64,000 nt of DNA, from assembly GCA_964019335.1 (NCBI GenBank), contig OZ025664.1, positions 248,001-312,000 on the forward strand. The letters are read 5' to 3'. The translations under genes were made by a program, and so were the position numbers. The notes below the pieces were generated by a model. The model was not told the DNA's origin. It saw only the letters and a program-made list of their open reading frames with translations, and ran no database searches. The stretch is from Diplonema japonicum. Lineage: Eukaryota > Euglenozoa > Diplonemea > Diplonemida > Diplonemidae. Of this stretch, positions 23,113-34,189 are shown one piece after another (the stretch's first letter is position 1; every line of letters starts with the position of its first letter).

Positions 23113-23754
23113 ATGGGCATCATGAAGATAAAAATTGGTTCTTTCGAGCACGAATTCACAAATTGGTGCAAGGCTAAGTTCTCGATGCTCGGGTGTTTGC
23201 TGCTGTATTTTTTTGCGAAGATCCGGCTCTGCACGGGGGAGGCGCCGCAGGCGGAAGATACCGAGCAGGGCTGGTGGGGGTGGGGGAAGGCATCGCAGAA
23301 GGTCGAGGAAGAAATCTGGATGAAAAAAACACTGAACAAAGTATGCGGCGAGGTCAGAGAAGTGAACTGGGAGACCGCCATCGTCTACTGGCTGGCAATG
23401 ACCATTCTTATAGGAATTGGAGAAAAGGTGTGGCGCTGTGTGGAGAACCAAATGGCCGAAAAGTACAAGGGACAGATGACACCCTCATGCTCAAAGTGCG
23501 AGGAGGTCCTAACCAAGAGCGAGTACGCGACAGCACACAGCCAGGACAAGCTCAGTCAAGACAAACTTCCAACGACACGTTTCGAGATTGCCTCCAGCAG
23601 CGATGGGAGCCAAGCTTCAGATTCCTTCATCAATGGGAATGGTATCCACCTCTCTTCTCTCATAGAAACTGTTAAAAGTCTCAAGGCTGAGAAAGACACC
23701 TTAGCGAATGAAGTCCGAAGGTTACAGTTGCTTTTGGAACAAAAGTCGGAGTGA
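23113..23754 (+). CDS. Small membrane protein with C-terminal coiled coil, unknown
   Basis: 213 aa. Two hydrophobic stretches are visible (FSMLGCLLLYFFAKIRL and WETAIVYWLAMTILIGIG). A CSKCEEV Cys pair sits near residue 127, and the last 35 residues form a short coiled coil (SLIETVKSLKAEKDTLANEV). No domain is recognised and no intron is needed. The first ATG of the frame is used; a second Met three codons later is possible. Confidence 0.62.
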   Translation: MGIMKIKIGSFEHEFTNWCKAKFSMLGCLLLYFFAKIRLCTGEAPQAEDTEQGWWGWGKASQKVEEEIWMKKTLNKVCGEVREVNWETAIVYWLAMTILIGIGEKVWRCVENQMAEKYKGQMTPSCSKCEEVLTKSEYATAHSQDKLSQDKLPTTRFEIASSSDGSQASDSFINGNGIHLSSLIETVKSLKAEKDTLANEVRRLQLLLEQKSE

Positions 23755-24037
23755 GGAGAAGGGAGGATGAGGGGGGAGGGGGGTGTTATTTTAATGGCAC
23801 AAACAATTGGGGGAATTGCAAGGAAAAAAAAAAGAAAAAGGAGCACCTCACGGTAGATGAAGGCAAATCCAAGGCTAAATTCTGTACTCCTAAGTTCCCC
23901 TAAATATTGATTTGTGCACGATACAGTTTTTTTTTTTTTTTTTTTTTTTTTTACCTAGTTGACTATTCGTTGGCAGTGTTGTTGGTTGATTTTTCTTTTA
24001 TAAATTCGCTATTGCGCTGACAACCGAGCAAAAGAAA

Positions 24038-25564
24038 TAAAGGGGGGGTTTGAATAATTCCCTCCCAAATAATGTGTTTTTTCCCAAATAATTCTTTTTT
24101 TTTTTTCGGGGATTTTTCCGCTCCAAATTTCCCAAATAATTCCCGACCCCCTTTTTTTTTGGGGGGACCGGGGGGTGGGGGGGTCACATGGTAGTCGTGC
24201 AACGGGTTTTTCTCAGTTACGCCTGTGCAGGGTACTAGCCTACCTAACCCATGTATACACCCCTTTTTTGACCAAAAAGTCGATTTCCGCCTGGTTTTGG
24301 GCACTCTTTGGGCACTTATGGGCAATTCTTTTGCATTTTTGAACAGGGACCACGGGGTTTGGCACCTGGGGGTTATTGTGAGGGACTAATTTTCTTAACG
24401 CAAGAAGCTAGATGGTTCGTGATGAACGGTTCAAGATTTCACGGAACTACTTTGTTCGAAGGCGCTTTGTGTGTGGCCCGGGTGCTTCTGCGTTGCCGGA
24501 AGGGCACGTGGATTCATGTGTTGACAACTTATCCAGTATTTGCTTTCTTTCATGGCCTGCAATGTCAATATTCCATTCCTGAGCAAGATCCCAAAGTTGT
24601 GCCGTAGCCCACTGGCGGTATTGTGAGGCTGCTTACGCAAGTAAGAGTGCTGGCCCGGCGAGCTACGAGGGAAAAGACCCCATTTTCTTCTAGAAGATGA
24701 GAAATATGTTATAGTGCGATATGATCAGATTGGAACGGCATCCTCTGCTCAACCCGGTGGACGTGGGAGGCCCTTCTTCGGAAGGTGCCAGTCGCTTGAC
24801 CAGTGTCGTCGAATGCGCGCTATATTTATAAATACATATAACAATCGATTGAAAAGGAAAAGTACGTACTGTGAGTGTGGCACCGGCGATTCAGACCTCC
24901 CGCCATTTTGAGGGGTTAGGGGGGGCTGTGACATGCCCCCCCTAAGCAGCCGAAGCGGACGTTGGTTGATGACTGCAGCAGAGTGCCGAATCAACGTGGC
25001 ACTGTAGGTAGGGCAGGCACATGAGAAGGTCATGCAACTGCTCATGAGAAGGTCATGCAACTGCTCGACCCCTTTAGCTGTATGCGGTCTCGCGGTACCT
25101 TCCAGGTAGTTCAGAGGAGACCATACAGCTAAGGGCACTTAGCGAAGTAAGCACTTTGAAGGGGTCGGACCCTTTAGACAGTGCAGCACAGAACGTTGTT
25201 GCGGGTGTTACAATGGACACTACACCTGACGAGACTCCAGCAGCCTCAAGCCCTTGCAGCTTCTCAAGCCCCGACTTCCCAAGCCTCTCAGACCCCCGCA
25301 ACCTCCCAGCAACCACCTAATGCCAAAACCAGGCGGTTTGTTTGCAACGTTTGTGGGTTCTCCACAGCCTGGGAGAAAAACTGTTAAAATTTCCCTTAGA
25401 AAAAAAAAGGGCATGAAAGAAATCTTGGCACGATTTGGCGAAGTGCTCTAAGCCCCGCTCCTGCTTTCCATGTGGCAGGCCCCCCAGCCCAAATAAGTAC
25501 AACCCAAATAAGTGTATTCTAAGTCCACTGCCCAAATAAAGGGATTATTCGGACCCCCCCTTTA
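24038..25564. mobile_element. TIR element, TA-flanked, family unknown
   Basis: Left end TAAAGGGGGGGTTTGAATAA and right end (reverse complement) TAAAGGGGGGGTCCGAATAA agree at 18 of the first 20 bases and continue into CCCT and AAATA blocks. Subterminal copies of CCCAAATAA occur three times at the left (24065-24140) and three at the right (25487-25537). The flanking or terminal dinucleotide is TA. The interior contains the repeat shared with 5049-5191 and a 60-codon minus-strand frame at 24447-24626 (SQYRQWATAQLWDLAQEWNI...), perhaps a relic of a transposase DNA-binding region. A tandem 23-base duplication (25020-25065) and a hairpin (25076-25131) are also present. No intact transposase remains. 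Confidence 0.62.
24249..24379 (+). repeat. Dispersed repeat, copy 2 (related to 5049-5191)
   Basis: Diverged copy of the block series described at 5049-5191, here lying inside the TIR element at 24038-25564. This suggests the 5-kb copy is also transposon debris. Confidence 0.6.
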
Positions 25565-28016
25565 GTTTTTTTTTTCTGTTCGGCTTTTTTTTTTTTTTTT
25601 TTTACCCCTCATGTAGGGAGTTCTTTTGAAGTCAAAAAGATATCAAAAGGTACGGCCAAATAAGAACTAGAAATTTAAAAGAAAATGCTCCCCTCTTTTT
25701 TTTTTTTTTTTTTTTTTTTTTCCATCCCACCCCCACCCCCACTCCCCTCAAAAAAGAATCTTTGCTTTGGTATGGATTATTTCTGAGCATGTCTCTATTG
25801 GTATTAACGGGATGGGGGAGAAGGGGTGAGAAGAAAGGGGTTGGGGGAGGGGCTATCATTACCCTCCAGCATCAGAATCTTGTTGGGAGCTTGTCACAAG
25901 AGAAATTGAAGGGGTTCTGTTTTCTCTAGTGTGCAAGCTTGGGGGGTTCTCGGAGGGCAAAGCGTGTTGTGTTGTCCCTCTTCTCACTTTCTCCCCCCTC
26001 CCTTTTTTTCCCCTCCCTTTCTTTTTCTCCTTTTCTTTCTTCAAGACCAAATCAGACTAGCAAGGCTGATCATACAGCAACAAAGCCTGGGGGAGAGGGT
26101 CTTGGTTCTCTCGGTCTCTTTTTTTTTTGTTTTTGTTTTTTTTGTTTCCCTTCCTTTTTACCGCCCCCCCCTCCCCTGTTCATTCTTCTCTTCTTCTCTT
26201 TTTTTTGTTGTGAATTACAAAGAGTCTTTTTTTTTTTCTTGTGCTGATACTTTTTAAAGAAAAAAAAAGAATTGAAGTTAAAAAAAAAATGGGAGGGGCT
26301 ACTTTTTTTTTTTGTTTCTTGAAAGAAAAAAGAAAGAAAACCAGTAAACGAAAAACAAATGTGGAGTGCGGAAGAAACCTTCTCTCCCCCCCCCCCCCTC
26401 CCCCACAATGTTATGGGTCATTAACTGCTGCTCTACATTGTGAGGCAGCTCCTGTGGAACAATCCTGCGCCTGTGTCGGCTTGCTGGCTTCGCCACACCC
26501 TTTTATGGCCGCAAGACATTTGCAGGCTTTTTTTTTGTGGTCGGGAAAAGTACACTCCAACCTGCTGGGACGCTAGTAGGAGCCCTTGAAGGGGGCCTCT
26601 CGCCTGAAGAGGTACAGCACCTGGAGGACTCGCGAGATATGTCCGACAACTGAGAGATAGTACTGACCATGCCCCCTTCCCTTTTTAGGGCGGCTTTCGT
26701 CGCAGGGAGTTTGCATGTTAATTTGAATTTTATTTTTTCCCTCCGCAATCCCCCCCCTCCCCCCGAGAAAAAAAAGAGGACAAATATTATTACACGGCCT
26801 CAAATTATTTTCTCTCTTTGTGGGTTTTTTATTATTTATTTTCCAAGGGGAGGGGTTTTCCCCTTCGCAAAAAAAAAAGGAAAGGAAAGGAAGGAAAGCA
26901 CTTGCGTAGTTGTTGAATTTGTATACAGATATTTTTTTTTTTGAGGGGGTTTATCACAATTCCGTTTCGCAGCTATAAAAATCTGCTGGTGATCACAGTA
27001 AGAAGGGGGTAAAAAAAAAAAAAACAAAAAAAAAAAGTCAGTGTGCGTGAGGGCGCCTGACATTTTTTTTTTTTTTTTTTCCCCCGTTTCTTTTTCTTTT
27101 TTTTTTACTTGAAGAAGCGATACCTCTTCCCAGCGGACGAACAGAAGAGAGTGAAGACGCTCATCGCCATAGGTGGGAAGACAGCTATGGCCACCCACCC
27201 CACACACTTGAACTGAAAGCCGCCTACAAGCGAGACCGTATCACACAACTCCGCAAGACGCTCCCTTTTTTTTTTTTTTTTTTTTTTTTACTTATTCTAT
27301 TACGTTGAACAAAAGCCACCTCCCCAAGTTATATAAGTGAAATTTACCATACCATAGTGTGCCTGCGTCCTAATGTAATATCTGTTCCTTTGAAATTCCC
27401 GTGACTAAAGAGGGACTAAAAATGATGAAAGAAAATGAGTCATTCATTTAAGGCAAGGGTGACCCAGAGCGTCCGATGATACAAATGGCAAGCCGAGAGC
27501 CTTACCTCAGCCTTTTTAACCCTTTCGTCTTCTGAAGTTTTGCCGAGCGGTGGGTAACCCCCCATATCAGAAGTTCAGCCTCTTTTTTTTTTTTTTTTTT
27601 TTTTTTGCTATCGGCCAGTGAGCGCAAAAACATGCCTTAAAGATTTATAATTTTTTTTTTGTCTTCCGCCGGGCACAGAATTTGTTATGAAATAGGAGGA
27701 GGCACGTGTCAACGTTAAAAAAAAAAAAAAAGAGGAAAAAAAAAAAAGTTACGAGAAATAAGTTTATTTGTATTTGGTATTTTTTTTCTTTTTTTTTTCT
27801 TTTTTTTATTATTATTATTTTACTGCTGTATATTTCCCCCCCTTCCCCCTTCCCTTCTCCCCTCTTTCCCCCCTTTATTTATTTTCTTTTTCACAAACAG
27901 AATCAATTTTAATTGTAGTAAGCAACGTGGAAAATTGCTATGACTGGCCTCAATTTTTTTGTATTTGGTATTTTTTTTTTTTTTTTTCCTCCCACATTTC
28001 TTTCAGGCGTCCTGCC

Positions 28017-28048
<32 letters not shown>

Positions 28049-29010
28049 GTCCTGCCACATACCGCAGGCACCCATGTCTCTTTTTTTTTTTTTTTTTTTT
28101 TTTTTTTCAGAGTCCCCTTTTCGTCATTTTTCTCTCTTTTTTTTCGTCCGGTTGAACTCAGAACAGCATACCGTAAAAGAATAATACCCCCCCCCCCCTT
28201 TGAGGGAGTCACAAGCGAAAGGGAAACTCTAGTTCTTAAGCCCAACGTGGAGAGCCACTAAAATCGAGACAACCTCCCCCCCCACTCCAGGACCTTTAAA
28301 AAAAACTGCGAAAGTTCTGCTTCAAAGCAGCTAGTATTTGTTGCAACTCCGATCAGGAAGAAAAAAAAAAAAAAAACTGCCCGTTGAGCGACTCAAAAAT
28401 GACGAAAGGGGACGTAAAAAGAAGAAGAAAAAATACCGGCAACATAGCTATTTCTATTCTTTTTTTTTTATTTTTTCGTTTTTCTTTTTTTTGCGAGCAA
28501 AAAAAAAAAACAAATAACAAGGAGGGAGGGGGGAGGAGGGCAATTAGAAATTCACTCATAGTGGTCAGCGGAATGGACCTGGCCATGGCTAAGTCTCCTG
28601 CTTGAGAAAAAGAAACACATACAGAGGACTGGTGCTGCCTGCGAGAACAGGCATTGCTCCATGCATATCCCCCCCCTGTCCCCCTTAATTTTTTCCTCTC
28701 CCGTTTGACCATTTTTTTTTTTTTTTTTTTTTTTTGCACCATCAAACAAAAAAAGAAAAGAAAAAAGAAGAATATTTTGGGAGTTTTTTTTTTTTTCTCT
28801 TTTTTTTTTCCCTACTATTTTTATTATTTACAAAAAAAAGGGGGGGGGCGGAGAGGTTTAAATAAAAATAATGGCAGCTACACACCAAAAAAAAACAGCT
28901 CCCCCTCCCAATAAAAAGTAAGTTCAGTTATTTTTTATTTTTTTCCCCCCTTCAAAAAAAAATATATATATATATATTTCCCCCCAACTCAGGTTTTTTT
29001 CAAAAAAAAA
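25565..29010. other. 3.4-kb gene-poor region
   Basis: Homopolymers with unique islands. 26400-26680 has mixed composition with no consistent frame. 27105-27260 is a 150-base unique island ending in a T23 run; it reads KKRYLFPADEQKRVKTLIAI in one frame but could equally be a small RNA. 27340-27560 contains TGATGA (27420) and other C-box-like words without a convincing partner D box. A copy of the small hairpin element is at 28046-28080. CCAACTCAG at 28984-28992 is a candidate acceptor for the P450 mRNA. Confidence 0.5.
28046..28080 (+). repeat. Small hairpin element, copy 1
   Basis: GGCGTCCTGCCACATACCGC followed by AGG...CTC and then a T run. CCTGC pairs with GCAGG around an 8-base loop. A truncated duplicate (GGCGTCCTGCC) precedes it, separated by a run of about 30 A. 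Related copies are at 33009, 39175 and 58148. Confidence 0.6.
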
Positions 29011-30198
29011 ATGGAAACTTTGTACAACACATATTCTCTTCTTGCGGGAATTCTGTCAAAGCTCACAACCTACGATGTGATTCACAACATCATCACCAAG
29101 AACGGCGTTGATAAAGTATCGCATTTTTGGATGTTTGAAAAAGTTGCAATGGTGGGGAACAAAGCGGCTGTGCTCAAGGTTTCTACAGACCCACGATTTG
29201 TAAAGGGTGAAGCGACAATCGAGACCCTGAGGGAAACCTTTGGGATAGCTCTTTTCAACGAGAACGACCGCAGCAAAGCAACTTTACAACGGCAGGCATT
29301 TCACTTAATCCACAAGGTAAATAGCGGGAAAGAGTTCAGAACCCAAATCGATGTTTTAGTCACCAGACATCTTTCCTTGATGGACGAATTCGCCAATGGC
29401 AAACCCTTCGATATGCTACCTGTAATCGCAAACTTCGCCTTCGATTTCATGTTGACCGTCGTCTATGGAAAATCACTGTATGCTCTTGACGGTGAGATCC
29501 TTGAAAAAGAAGTGCAGTTCAAAAAGGACATCGATGACTTATTGGAAGCAACGGGAATTGCTTTACACAAGAAACCTGTGCCGGCTCATCTCCGTCCAGC
29601 TGCTTCAAAATGCAAGGCGTACATTAAAGATTTTCTAGGTGATAATTACAAGGAAATCGATGCTGATTTACTGCGTGGCTTAGCGATTGCAGGTTACGCC
29701 ACCATTACAGCAGTTCTCTCTAGCACGCTGAGCTTCCTCGGGACGGAAAAGTACAAGGGATATCAAGAGAGAACATGTAAAGAGCAAAGCTTGAAAATGG
29801 CTGAAAACGCAATGTGGGAATCCGGGCGTCTTCAGCCCCCTGTGTCTATCTTCGAAAAGGTCGCTTCCGAGGATGTAGAACTCAATGGGACAACTATCAG
29901 GACTGGCCAAAAAGTCATTGTTTCCCTTTTAACCGCATCGCTCAACACCGACATCACCGGTGACCCTGAAGAATGGGACCCTACACGTTGGGAGGCCAAT
30001 ACCCAACTTCACAAATATCTTTTTGGTGACGGGCCCAGAGCCTGTCCGGGAAGAAGAATCGCCGTGGAAGTGCTCAGACAGGCCACCTTGGGCATTATCA
30101 GCCAGTACAAGATTGTTCTTGTAAAACCCCGTACAAAAAAATTGGATTCTATGATTTGCGAGTTTACAGATTTGGTGGTCGCCCTCGAGCGTCGCTGA
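29011..30198 (+). CDS. Cytochrome P450, short soluble form
   Basis: 395 aa, single exon. The heme-binding loop FGDGPRACPGRRIA supplies the proximal Cys ligand; the K-helix ExxR is ESGR, followed by PPVSIFEKVA and the meander EEWDPTRWEA. The I-helix is LAIAGYATITAVL, with AGxxT placed as expected. There is no amino-terminal membrane anchor, and the protein is about 100 residues shorter than typical microsomal P450s, closer to the roughly 400-residue bacterial type. It should be a heme monooxygenase or isomerase of unknown substrate. A palindromic element begins immediately downstream. Confidence 0.9.
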   Translation: METLYNTYSLLAGILSKLTTYDVIHNIITKNGVDKVSHFWMFEKVAMVGNKAAVLKVSTDPRFVKGEATIETLRETFGIALFNENDRSKATLQRQAFHLIHKVNSGKEFRTQIDVLVTRHLSLMDEFANGKPFDMLPVIANFAFDFMLTVVYGKSLYALDGEILEKEVQFKKDIDDLLEATGIALHKKPVPAHLRPAASKCKAYIKDFLGDNYKEIDADLLRGLAIAGYATITAVLSSTLSFLGTEKYKGYQERTCKEQSLKMAENAMWESGRLQPPVSIFEKVASEDVELNGTTIRTGQKVIVSLLTASLNTDITGDPEEWDPTRWEANTQLHKYLFGDGPRACPGRRIAVEVLRQATLGIISQYKIVLVKPRTKKLDSMICEFTDLVVALERR

Positions 30199-30204
30199 TG
30201 GAAA

Positions 30205-30355
30205 TAAATAGCTATTTATTGCCAACAAATAATGAGTTATTATTTAACTCGAGTTCCCGAATTTTTTGCACGAGGGCCCGCAGGGCCCTCGTGCAAAAAA
30301 ATGGTAACGAGTGTTAAATAATGGCTCATTTGGCGGCAAGTAAGTCGTTTTATTT
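30205..30355. repeat. Long imperfect palindrome (foldback)
   Basis: Arms of about 75 bases align outward from the perfect core TTTTTTGCACGAGGGCCC (30262-30279) and its complement at 30283-30300. Outer blocks ATTATTTAAC, GAG..ATT and GAAATAAA also pair. It lies 7 bases after the P450 stop, so a transcript reading through would fold into a strong hairpin. Confidence 0.75.
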
Positions 30356-30779
30356 CACTCTTCGTCATTTGAGTCACTCACTCTTCACTGCTTTCACTGC
30401 TGTTTTTTTTTCACGCAGGTCAGCTTTTTGGGGATTTTCCTAAGGTAATACAGGGTAGCTATTTCGCCGTGGCATTTAAAGGGGAAGTAAGGCACTTATT
30501 CCCACTTTTAAGGGCTGGAATGGCCTCAGATGGCCAAAAATAGTCAAAATACCCCCACCCCAAAAAAGTTTTTCAAGGGGTTGGGTGCATTTTTTTCCAC
30601 GGCGAGACTCATTTTCCCACTCTGAAGGGCCATTATTTCACTCTGAAGGGCCATTATTTAACTGCAAAATCTCATTATTTAACTAGTTAAATAATGGCGA
30701 TTTCGCGTTAAATAATGGCCATTTCGCGTTAAATAATGAGGCCCGGTGAGTGAAGAAAATGACGAAGAGTGAAATAAAA
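30348..30779. mobile_element. MITE-like element, 23-bp perfect TIRs
   Basis: TTTTATTTCACTCTTCG... at 30348-30370 is repeated in exact inverse at 30757-30779, 23 bases in all. Inside are a 24-base perfect palindrome (30673-30696, CATTATTTAACTAGTTAAAT...), two 21-base tandem units around 30619-30660 and further copies of TTAAATAATGG. It overlaps the right edge of the foldback at 30205-30355, so the two may form one composite element. There is no coding capacity. Confidence 0.65.
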
Positions 30780-30968
30780 AAAAAAAAGAAAAAAAAATCA
30801 TTTTTGAAGATAAAGGGAACCCCCTCCTATGATTTTTTTTTTAATATATATTTTCTCTTCATTTCACTCCTTCCCTCCCCCTTTTTTTTTTTTTTTTTGA
30901 GAAAAAACACGGTTTTTTAATTTGGATTTTTTTTTCCACTATTTTGTGCGGTGACTTGAAATTTCATG

Positions 30969-31006
<38 letters not shown>

Positions 31007-32174
31007 CTTGTCATCCACGGTCACCCCAATAGTTTTATCTCAACCAACCTTCCGCTTTTCTTTGCTTGCTTTCATAAATTAGGGTTTTCCGTGGATGGCG
31101 GAAAGTGAAATTCAGTGAGCAACACAAACGGTGGAAAACTTTTTTTTTCTTTCTTTCTTCTCTTTGTCACTGCAATAAGAGTGGTGGCAAAGGCTTTCTT
31201 GTTTCATTCTTGCTCTTCCCCTCCCCTGAATTCTTTCTTAGGGCAGGTGATGTTCTATCCCCTTCTCGTTTCCGCTTTGTTTACCCCCCCCTTTTTTTTA
31301 ACCCATAAAGGACATTTTGTGGTCTAAAATGGAGATGTTGGACTGTTGGATCTGGCACAAAAAAAAAACATTATTTCCAGTACCCTAGTCTGTCCTGGTG
31401 CGAAGAGACACGCTTGGTACCAGACGTAACCAGACGCGGTAGTAGAGCATTCGAATTCTTGCACAAGGATCACTTTTGGTCTTTTATGGGTTAGTGTATT
31501 TTTATTTTTTATTTTTATTTTTTTATAAAGCAAAAAAAAAAAAAAAATAGAAAAATAAAAAATTGGTATGGTTCAGTTTCTACTGCTATTCTTGTCAAAC
31601 TACTTTCCAAAAAAAAAAAAATCTGGGATTTGAAAGAAGGAAAAAAAAAAAAAAAAAAATTGCAACCAGATTTTGACATGGAAAACGAGTTGCGAAAAAA
31701 AAGAAGGGGAAAAAAAAATGAGAGGGAAAAAAAAAAAAAAAAAAAAAAAAAAAATAGCGCAACGGCTACCATAATTATTACCTTAAAGCGAGACGATGTG
31801 CGAACAAAAAATAAGTCATAAATTCAAATATTTCTTGGCTTGTCTAATCAATTCTTCTCTTTTTTTTTTTTTTTTTTTTTTTAAACAAAGAGTTCTTAGC
31901 TCCTATTTGCGCGGCTTCTACATTCCTTCCTTTCCCTTTCTTGCGAGAAATTTAAAAAAAAAAAAAAACCACTTACCAATAGACGGACTATCTTTCTCAA
32001 GGACACATATGAAAATGTGCTTCTTCTTATACTTTTTTCTTCTTAGCAGAGACATGATTCTGTCATGTTGCCGCGATTTAAAGAATTAAGGTCTGAAAAC
32101 AATTAAGAAAATGGCCAGACTTCAGATTTTTGCTAAAGTCTTTTATTTTAAAATACGGTATTTTTTTTTTTTCA
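30780..32174. other. Gene-free spacer
   Basis: A and T runs up to 35 bases, with mixed stretches at 31010-31350 and 31380-31500. No gene, tRNA or other RNA is convincing. The segment ends in T12-CAG directly before the duplicated RNA. Confidence 0.6.
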
Positions 32175-32481
32175 GGTGGTGGGGATAACATGAAAATATA
32201 AGAAAAACATCAGATGTGTTGTTCGCTGTTGACCTCCTCGTCGGTCATCACCGGTAGCGCCCAAGTGGAAGAACATAATGCAGATGCTCAGGGTGACGAA
32301 CAGGCAGCAAACTGCACGAGCGCAGAATCTTGGTTACCCGGGACGCACCGGCTGGGGTTGAGCTGTACACCGCACGCATTAAGGACACGACGCGGAACGC
32401 AGAAGAAGCTACAACTCGGCCGCGGCGCGCCCCCTGTCATCAAGTAGACAGTTCTTGTGCAGGGCGCCAACACCGGCCTCC
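32175..32481 (+). ncRNA. Structured RNA-like repeat, copy 1
   Basis: About 307 bases, nearly identical to 59344-59653. Long-range pairing can close the molecule: CCGGT 32251-32255 with ACCGG 32472-32476, GCGCCC 32257-32262 with GGGCGC 32462-32467, and AAGAAC 32269-32274 with GTTCTT 32451-32456. Local hairpins are TGACC/GGTCA (32230-32247) and GCAG-CAAA-CTGC (32304-32315). It is followed immediately by a T27 run that could terminate RNA polymerase III. It is GC-rich in an AT-rich setting and preceded by TTTCAG. I could not match it to SRP RNA, RNase P, RNase MRP, U snRNA or 5S. A SINE is the alternative. Confidence 0.6.
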
Positions 32482-32724
32482 TTTTTTTTTTTTTTTTTTT
32501 TTTTTTTTGATGTGATACAAGCTTTTCTAACGCAATGTAGGACCTCAAAAAATAAAAAAGAAACCACATGCCGCACCCGGGGGGAGGGAAGAAAAAATGG
32601 CAAACGCTAGGGCGAAAAAAAAATTGAGCACGAAAACGTAGATGTCTACTTTTTCATTCTTTTTTTTTTCTTCTCTCCATACGTTTGCTTTACGAAACTT
32701 TTCATGATGAAAATTTACCCCCGA

Positions 32725-32757
<33 letters not shown>

Positions 32758-33008
32758 CCTTTTACAGGTCAACCTTTTAAACAACGCTTTGCCCTGAAGG
32801 GAAATGTACAAAACAAAACAACCAATAAAATAAGACAAGAGGGGGGAAAAAAAAATATATATTGGTGGGCCGATGCTAACCACTTCGTTCCTATCGTAGT
32901 GAATTTCTTTTTACTTCTGCCTCTCTGCGATCTTCTACGGTAGGTACGGGCAACTCACCACACAAAAAAAAAAAAATCTTTCTTTCTTTCCCCACCCAAC
33001 TTTCTTAA
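32482..33008. other. Homopolymer spacer
   Basis: T and A runs with short mixed stretches (32525-32620, 32880-32960). Nothing recognised. Confidence 0.6.
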
Positions 33009-33049
33009 GGCGGTCCTGTCACACACTGCAGGTTCCCTTCAAAGGCTCC
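33009..33049 (+). repeat. Small hairpin element, copy 2
   Basis: GGCGGTCCTGTCACACACTG followed by CAGG, TTCCCTTCAAAGGCTCC and a T run. CCTGT pairs with GCAGG through one G-U pair, which conserves the stem seen in the other copies. Preceded by AAG. Confidence 0.58.
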
Positions 33050-33120
33050 TTTTTTCTTCTTAATGCTCTGCTTCTTATCTTGCAAAATACCCTCTTCCCC
33101 CCCCCCCCCCCCCCCCTCAA

Positions 33121-33400
33121 ATGGGGCGACAAAGACCTTTGAACGGGTCCAGGTGCATTTCAGGGGACGTCTGTGTCAAGGCGCGGGAAAACCTTGGTCA
33201 GCTGTTTTGCATCAGGTATCATTACCAAGTGGCCAGCTTGTCACCCAGGCACAGACAGACCTTTCAACAAAAAGATGCCCCCCATGGTGCCCGCCACACA
33301 GGCGGGTTTGCTGCCCGTTCTAATGTGTTCATTGACTACTACCACTTGGAACTGACTGTGAAGCGTTCGTTGACTTGTGACACCCATAACGTCAAAAGAT
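33121..33400 (+). pseudogene. Possible decayed piggyBac transposase fragment
   Basis: An island free of homopolymers between two low-complexity stretches. One frame reads NVFIDYYHLELTVKR, then [12 protein letters not shown], which resembles the piggyBac region around the second catalytic Asp (FxDNxYxS...L...GTxRxNRK). Upstream frames are broken, and there is no start codon or terminal repeat. An alternative is an unrelated host exon. Confidence 0.3.
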
Positions 33401-33626
33401 CAGGAAAAAAAAATTCCAATTTTTCTCTTCCCCCCACTTTTTTCTTTTATTTAAATTTTCCTTTCACAGCTGTTCAATTGCGATTCCCCCCTCACCCCCC
33501 CCTTTTTTTTCCCTTGTGGTCGCAACGAGAGTTTTTTTTCTCTCATTCTTTTTTTTTTTCCTCTTTCTTTTTTCCTTCTTCATCCTCTTTCATTTCCCAT
33601 CGCTACCCACGTACCACAGCATCAAA

Positions 33627-34152
33627 ATGAACGTCTCGATGAGGGCCCTGCGTTCGACTGTTTTCAGAGTGGAGCGTACAGGTGGCATGGTCGCAGTGTC
33701 ACGCAGGTGGGCGTCTGACAGAAAGCCCAGCGACAAGGTGTACGACACGCTGGAGGAGGCCGTGGCTGACATCCCATCCGGGTCCACACTGTTGGTCGGT
33801 GGCTTCGGGCTGTGCGGGACACCCCATGCCACCATCCAGGCCCTCCAGAAGCAGGGTGCCAAAGACCTCACTGTGGTCAGCAACAACGCCGGGGTTGACG
33901 ACTGGGGTCTCGGCCTCCTCCTCCAGACCAGGCAGGTCAAGAAGATGATCAGCAGCTACGTTGGCGAGAACAAGACTGTATGTTGTGCTCACCTCTTTAT
34001 CACCCCCACAGTTCGAGAAGCAGTACCTCAATGGTGAGCTTGAGGTTGAACTGACCCCCCAGGGCACCCTCGCCGAGAGGATCAGGGCCGGTGGTGCGGG
34101 CATCCCTGCCTTTTTCACCCCCACGGCTGCGGGAACAGTATGGCCAGCCTTG

Positions 34153-34189
<37 letters not shown>

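Noticed and set aside
27419-27536. Possible C/D snoRNA (TGATGA at 27420, CTGA at 27533)
   Set aside because: The span is too long, D' and C' boxes are unclear, and neither guide matches an rRNA segment I know.
31440-31480. TTCGAAT resembling a tRNA T-loop
   Set aside because: No flanking T-stem, D-arm or acceptor pairing could be drawn.
32214-32447. 77-residue ORF in the duplicated element
   Set aside because: The same region is open in several frames, no frame has a conserved domain, and the folding pattern and 3' T run fit an RNA or SINE better.
32175-32481. Identification of the duplicated RNA as SRP (7SL) RNA
   Set aside because: The GC-rich closing stem and a CAAA-loop hairpin are suggestive, but the conserved helix-8 loops and GNAR tetraloops could not be placed.
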